DNA of 64,000 nucleotides from positions 1,339,501 through 1,403,500 of the forward strand of contig NZ_CP034346.1 in assembly GCF_003991425.1 (NCBI RefSeq), in the 5' to 3' direction. This DNA is from Paenibacillus lutimineralis (lineage in GTDB: Bacteria > Bacillota > Bacilli > Paenibacillales > Paenibacillaceae). The notes beneath the pieces are model-generated. The model was not told the origin of the DNA. It saw only the letters and a list, made by a program, of their open reading frames with translations, and ran no database searches. The number at the start of each line of letters is the position of its first letter. Positions within the stretch are counted from its first letter, which is position 1. This document shows, in pieces, positions 61,621-64,000 of the stretch. The translations under genes were made by a program, and so were the position numbers.

Positions 61621-62442
61621 ATGATAGGAAACGGTAGCAATGGCGGATTAGCTCTAAAAATAGGCGAAAATCTGCTTCTGACGGATATTAAGCATTACTC
61701 TGGTACATGGATGTACAATAACGCAACTGAAGAAGCAAAGCTGCTGGATGGCGTGTTCTGGTTCATGAACCAGGCGGAGAATATGATCGTGTACAGTGAT
61801 CAGGCGCGTGGAAATAAATTATGCAGCATCGATCTGGGAACACACATCTCACAAGTGCTCGTTGATCAGCCAGCGTATGGAGTCATTGTTCATGGCGACT
61901 GGATTTACTATCTCAATGAATCTGATCATGCTATCTATCGCTGTACTTGGAATGGCAGGGATAAGTCTCGGATTGCGGATGATAAAGTTGAATCTTTTCT
62001 AATCGATCAGGAACGCATTTATTACACGACTCAACAAGGGATCAGAAGCTGTAGTCTGACCGGCCGGGATAGAGAACTCGTCTCGGAAGATACGGCGGTT
62101 CATATGCTCTTAATCGGCAACAAGCTAGCCTACGCCAATCGAAAGAATCGTTATTTACTGACCTTACTAAATTTACATACTGGAACTACTGAACTGGATC
62201 AAGATATTTCACCGAATAGTCTGAATAGTGACGGGCGTTATTTGTACTGTGCTAACCGCGGCAATGAGATGACCATATACCGTATTGATCCGGAGATGGG
62301 GCATAAAATACGGATTTGCGGTGAAAGTGCAGATTACCTTCATATCGTAGAGGACAGGATTTATTTCTGTAGCCGCAGAGAATGGAACAGCATGTCGCTA
62401 ACAGGTGGTCAAGCCGTCAAAATTGATTTCTCTGAGAGGTAA
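61621..62442 (+). CDS. DUF5050-like beta-propeller protein
   Basis: The protein has 273 residues with repeated YY/YF plus small-residue motifs (GDWIYYLNESDHAIYRCTWN, DQERIYYTTQQGIRSCSLTG, VEDRIYFCSRREWNSMSLTG), each a propeller blade of the DUF5050 type. No signal peptide is present, so it probably faces the cytoplasm, possibly as a scaffold of the secretion complex. AGGGGCC precedes the ATG. It ends two bases before the EssC start. Confidence 0.7.
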   Translation: MIGNGSNGGLALKIGENLLLTDIKHYSGTWMYNNATEEAKLLDGVFWFMNQAENMIVYSDQARGNKLCSIDLGTHISQVLVDQPAYGVIVHGDWIYYLNESDHAIYRCTWNGRDKSRIADDKVESFLIDQERIYYTTQQGIRSCSLTGRDRELVSEDTAVHMLLIGNKLAYANRKNRYLLTLLNLHTGTTELDQDISPNSLNSDGRYLYCANRGNEMTIYRIDPEMGHKIRICGESADYLHIVEDRIYFCSRREWNSMSLTGGQAVKIDFSER

Positions 62443-62444
62443 TT

Positions 62445-64000
62445 ATGATTAACGAAAAATATGAATTTAGTCGTCAGCCTCGGTTTCTGCCGGAAATGCC
62501 GAGAGGTGAAATTGAAATACCCAATCCGCCCAGTGCTTATGATAAACCGGAAATAGCGTGGTTTGCTATTTTAGCTCCACCAGCGGTCATGCTCGTTATT
62601 TCAATGCTGCTGGCGATGACCTCCAATTCAAGGTACATGCTGTTGTCTATTTCGATGACGATCATGACTCTGATTGTCTCTCTAACCGGGGCCGCCTCTC
62701 AAATCAAGAAGTATAAAAAGAAGAAGAAGGAACGGGAGAAGAAGTATTTGCAATTCATTGCCGACAGTCGAAGTGAACTACAGCTTGCCAGAGAACAGCA
62801 GATCAAAGCGATGAATGAGATGAATCCCGATCCTAATGCCTGCCTGCAGCGAATACAGGAATCGGACAATCGTCTCTGGGAAAGAACGCCGTCATCTCCG
62901 GACTTTCTATCGCTTCGTCTCGGGGTGGGGAGTGTATCAGCTGCCTTGCGAATTAATTATACCAAGCAGGCGATCATTATGGAGACAGATCCGCTCTTGA
63001 TGGAGCCGCAGCGGTTAGCGCTTGAATTTGACCGTGTACCGGGCGTTCCTGTCTCTGTTGACCTCATTGCATCAGAAATATGCGGCATTGCAGGCGAGGA
63101 AGACAAGACCTTTGACATGGTTACGCAAATGCTGCTTCAGCTCATTACTCATCATGGCTACGATGATGTGCGGGTCGTTATACTGGCCTCTGAAGAAGGC
63201 TTGGAGAAATGGGATTGGCTTAAGCATTTACCGCATCTATGGAGCGAGGGATATGGTATTCGGTTTCTGCTGTGCGGCAAGGCCATCGCGCATGCTGTAT
63301 TTGGAGAATTAAATACCGTCTTCAAGGAACGGGAGATGAAGAAGCTTGGCGGAATTCCCCTTCCCCATTATGTGTTCATTATCGAGGAGCCGTCTCTTCT
63401 TGAAGAGGAACCGGTTAATAAATACCTTTACAACAAAAGCGCTTCGCTTGGAATCTCTTCCGTATATATTGCCAGAAATCAGGCCTATCTTCCGATGAAC
63501 TGTAAGCAAGTTATATTGGTTCAGGGGAAAACTGGAGAGCTGGCCGACCGGGAGACCGGAGAAAAGACGACCTTCAATCCGGATACGGTCAACCTGCAGT
63601 CACTCAGCGAGTCGGTTCGGAAAATGGCTCCGCTGCGAATTAAAAATTCAGGCGGCAACTTTACTTTACCCACCTCATTAACGCTATTGGATATGCTGCA
63701 AGCGAAGAAGACCGGGGAAATTGATTTATTAACACGCTGGAATATGAATAAGCCGTATCAGGGGATGAGTGTTCCGATTGGGGCTAAAGCGGGTGGAACG
63801 TTATTCCATCTGGATATGCATGAGACTGGACATGGTCCGCATGGACTGGTGGCAGGGACGACCGGATCAGGGAAGAGTGAGTTGCTTCAGAGCATCATTA
63901 TTTCTCTGGCGATCAACTATCACCCGCATGATGTCGTGTTTGTACTTATCGATTATAAGGGCGGCGGCATGGCTGATGTCTTCCAGGGAATGCCGCATCT
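62445..64000 (+). CDS. essC: EssC-type type VII secretion ATPase, 3' end missing
   Basis: About 518 residues are visible before the window ends. Two membrane segments (about 41-61 and 68-90) follow a short cytoplasmic head. A basic and then acidic region follows, then a domain typical of YukB/EssC (LGVGSVSAALRINYTKQAII and PRGVP-like GVPVSVDLIASEICGIAGEE). The first FtsK/SpoIIIE ATPase begins near residue 440 with Walker A GTTGSGKSELLQ (about 470) and Walker B FVLIDYKGGGMADVF. EssC is the motor that exports WXG100 and LXG proteins. No EssB, EsaA or WXG100 gene lies in the window. They may follow. The toxins upstream are plausible cargo. Confidence 0.9.
   Translation, partial: MINEKYEFSRQPRFLPEMPRGEIEIPNPPSAYDKPEIAWFAILAPPAVMLVISMLLAMTSNSRYMLLSISMTIMTLIVSLTGAASQIKKYKKKKKEREKKYLQFIADSRSELQLAREQQIKAMNEMNPDPNACLQRIQESDNRLWERTPSSPDFLSLRLGVGSVSAALRINYTKQAIIMETDPLLMEPQRLALEFDRVPGVPVSVDLIASEICGIAGEEDKTFDMVTQMLLQLITHHGYDDVRVVILASEEGLEKWDWLKHLPHLWSEGYGIRFLLCGKAIAHAVFGELNTVFKEREMKKLGGIPLPHYVFIIEEPSLLEEEPVNKYLYNKSASLGISSVYIARNQAYLPMNCKQVILVQGKTGELADRETGEKTTFNPDTVNLQSLSESVRKMAPLRIKNSGGNFTLPTSLTLLDMLQAKKTGEIDLLTRWNMNKPYQGMSVPIGAKAGGTLFHLDMHETGHGPHGLVAGTTGSGKSELLQSIIISLAINYHPHDVVFVLIDYKGGGMADVFQGMPH

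Overview
The window looks like a chromosomal segment of a Paenibacillus-like member of the Bacillota. The signs are strong AGGAGG ribosome-binding sites, frequent TTG and GTG starts, S-layer-homology and copper-amine-oxidase-N domain exoproteins, a GH52 xylosidase, a carbohydrate ABC importer without its own ATPase, and an EssC-type (type VIIb) secretion gene. No rRNA, tRNA, transposase, phage structural gene or CRISPR-Cas gene was seen. The genus is inferred from this gene content, not from a marker gene.

Bases 1-17.4 kb are an accessory polymorphic-toxin island. Three near-identical large toxin genes (824-3058, 11524-13809, 14977-17124) share their N-terminal helical, peptidoglycan-binding-like and pre-toxin parts but end in unrelated C-terminal domains, each followed by its own small immunity gene. 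Orphan immunity genes, toxin scraps and a tandemly duplicated pair of exported proteins (copper-amine-oxidase-N protein plus a roughly 930-residue secreted protein) lie between them. All three toxin genes have a perfect Shine-Dalgarno placed before an ATT codon. The third copy carries an in-frame nonsense codon.

Bases 17.4-31 kb are ordinary core and envelope genes: an ECF sigma factor, its anti-sigma-like partner and an exported protein sharing one promoter motif; an LD-carboxypeptidase; a RidA protein; an S-layer-homology protein; a PQQ-like propeller exoprotein; a LysR regulator; and a heterodimeric ABC exporter. Bases 31-49 kb hold a LacI-controlled sugar importer, a PHP phosphatase, a TetR-Lgt pair, an ABC-2 exporter, an FMN-riboswitch-controlled transporter and a GH52 xylosidase with a divergent AraC regulator. 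Four intergenic repeat arrays here share one unusual geometry: units about 51 bp apart in two halves separated by a 61-62 bp step.

Bases 49-64 kb return to secretion and competition. They contain a possible toxin chaperone, a fourth toxin with two peptidoglycan-binding domains and its immunity gene, toxin debris, then one long operon. That operon reads TadZ-like, CpaB-like, MinD-like, CpaF/TadA ATPase, TadB, TadC, Flp-like pilin, two pseudopilin-like proteins, YukD/EsaB-like protein, a beta-propeller protein and EssC (cut by the window end). A Tad-like pilus machine and a type VII core are thus transcribed together, close to toxins that are plausible type VII cargo.
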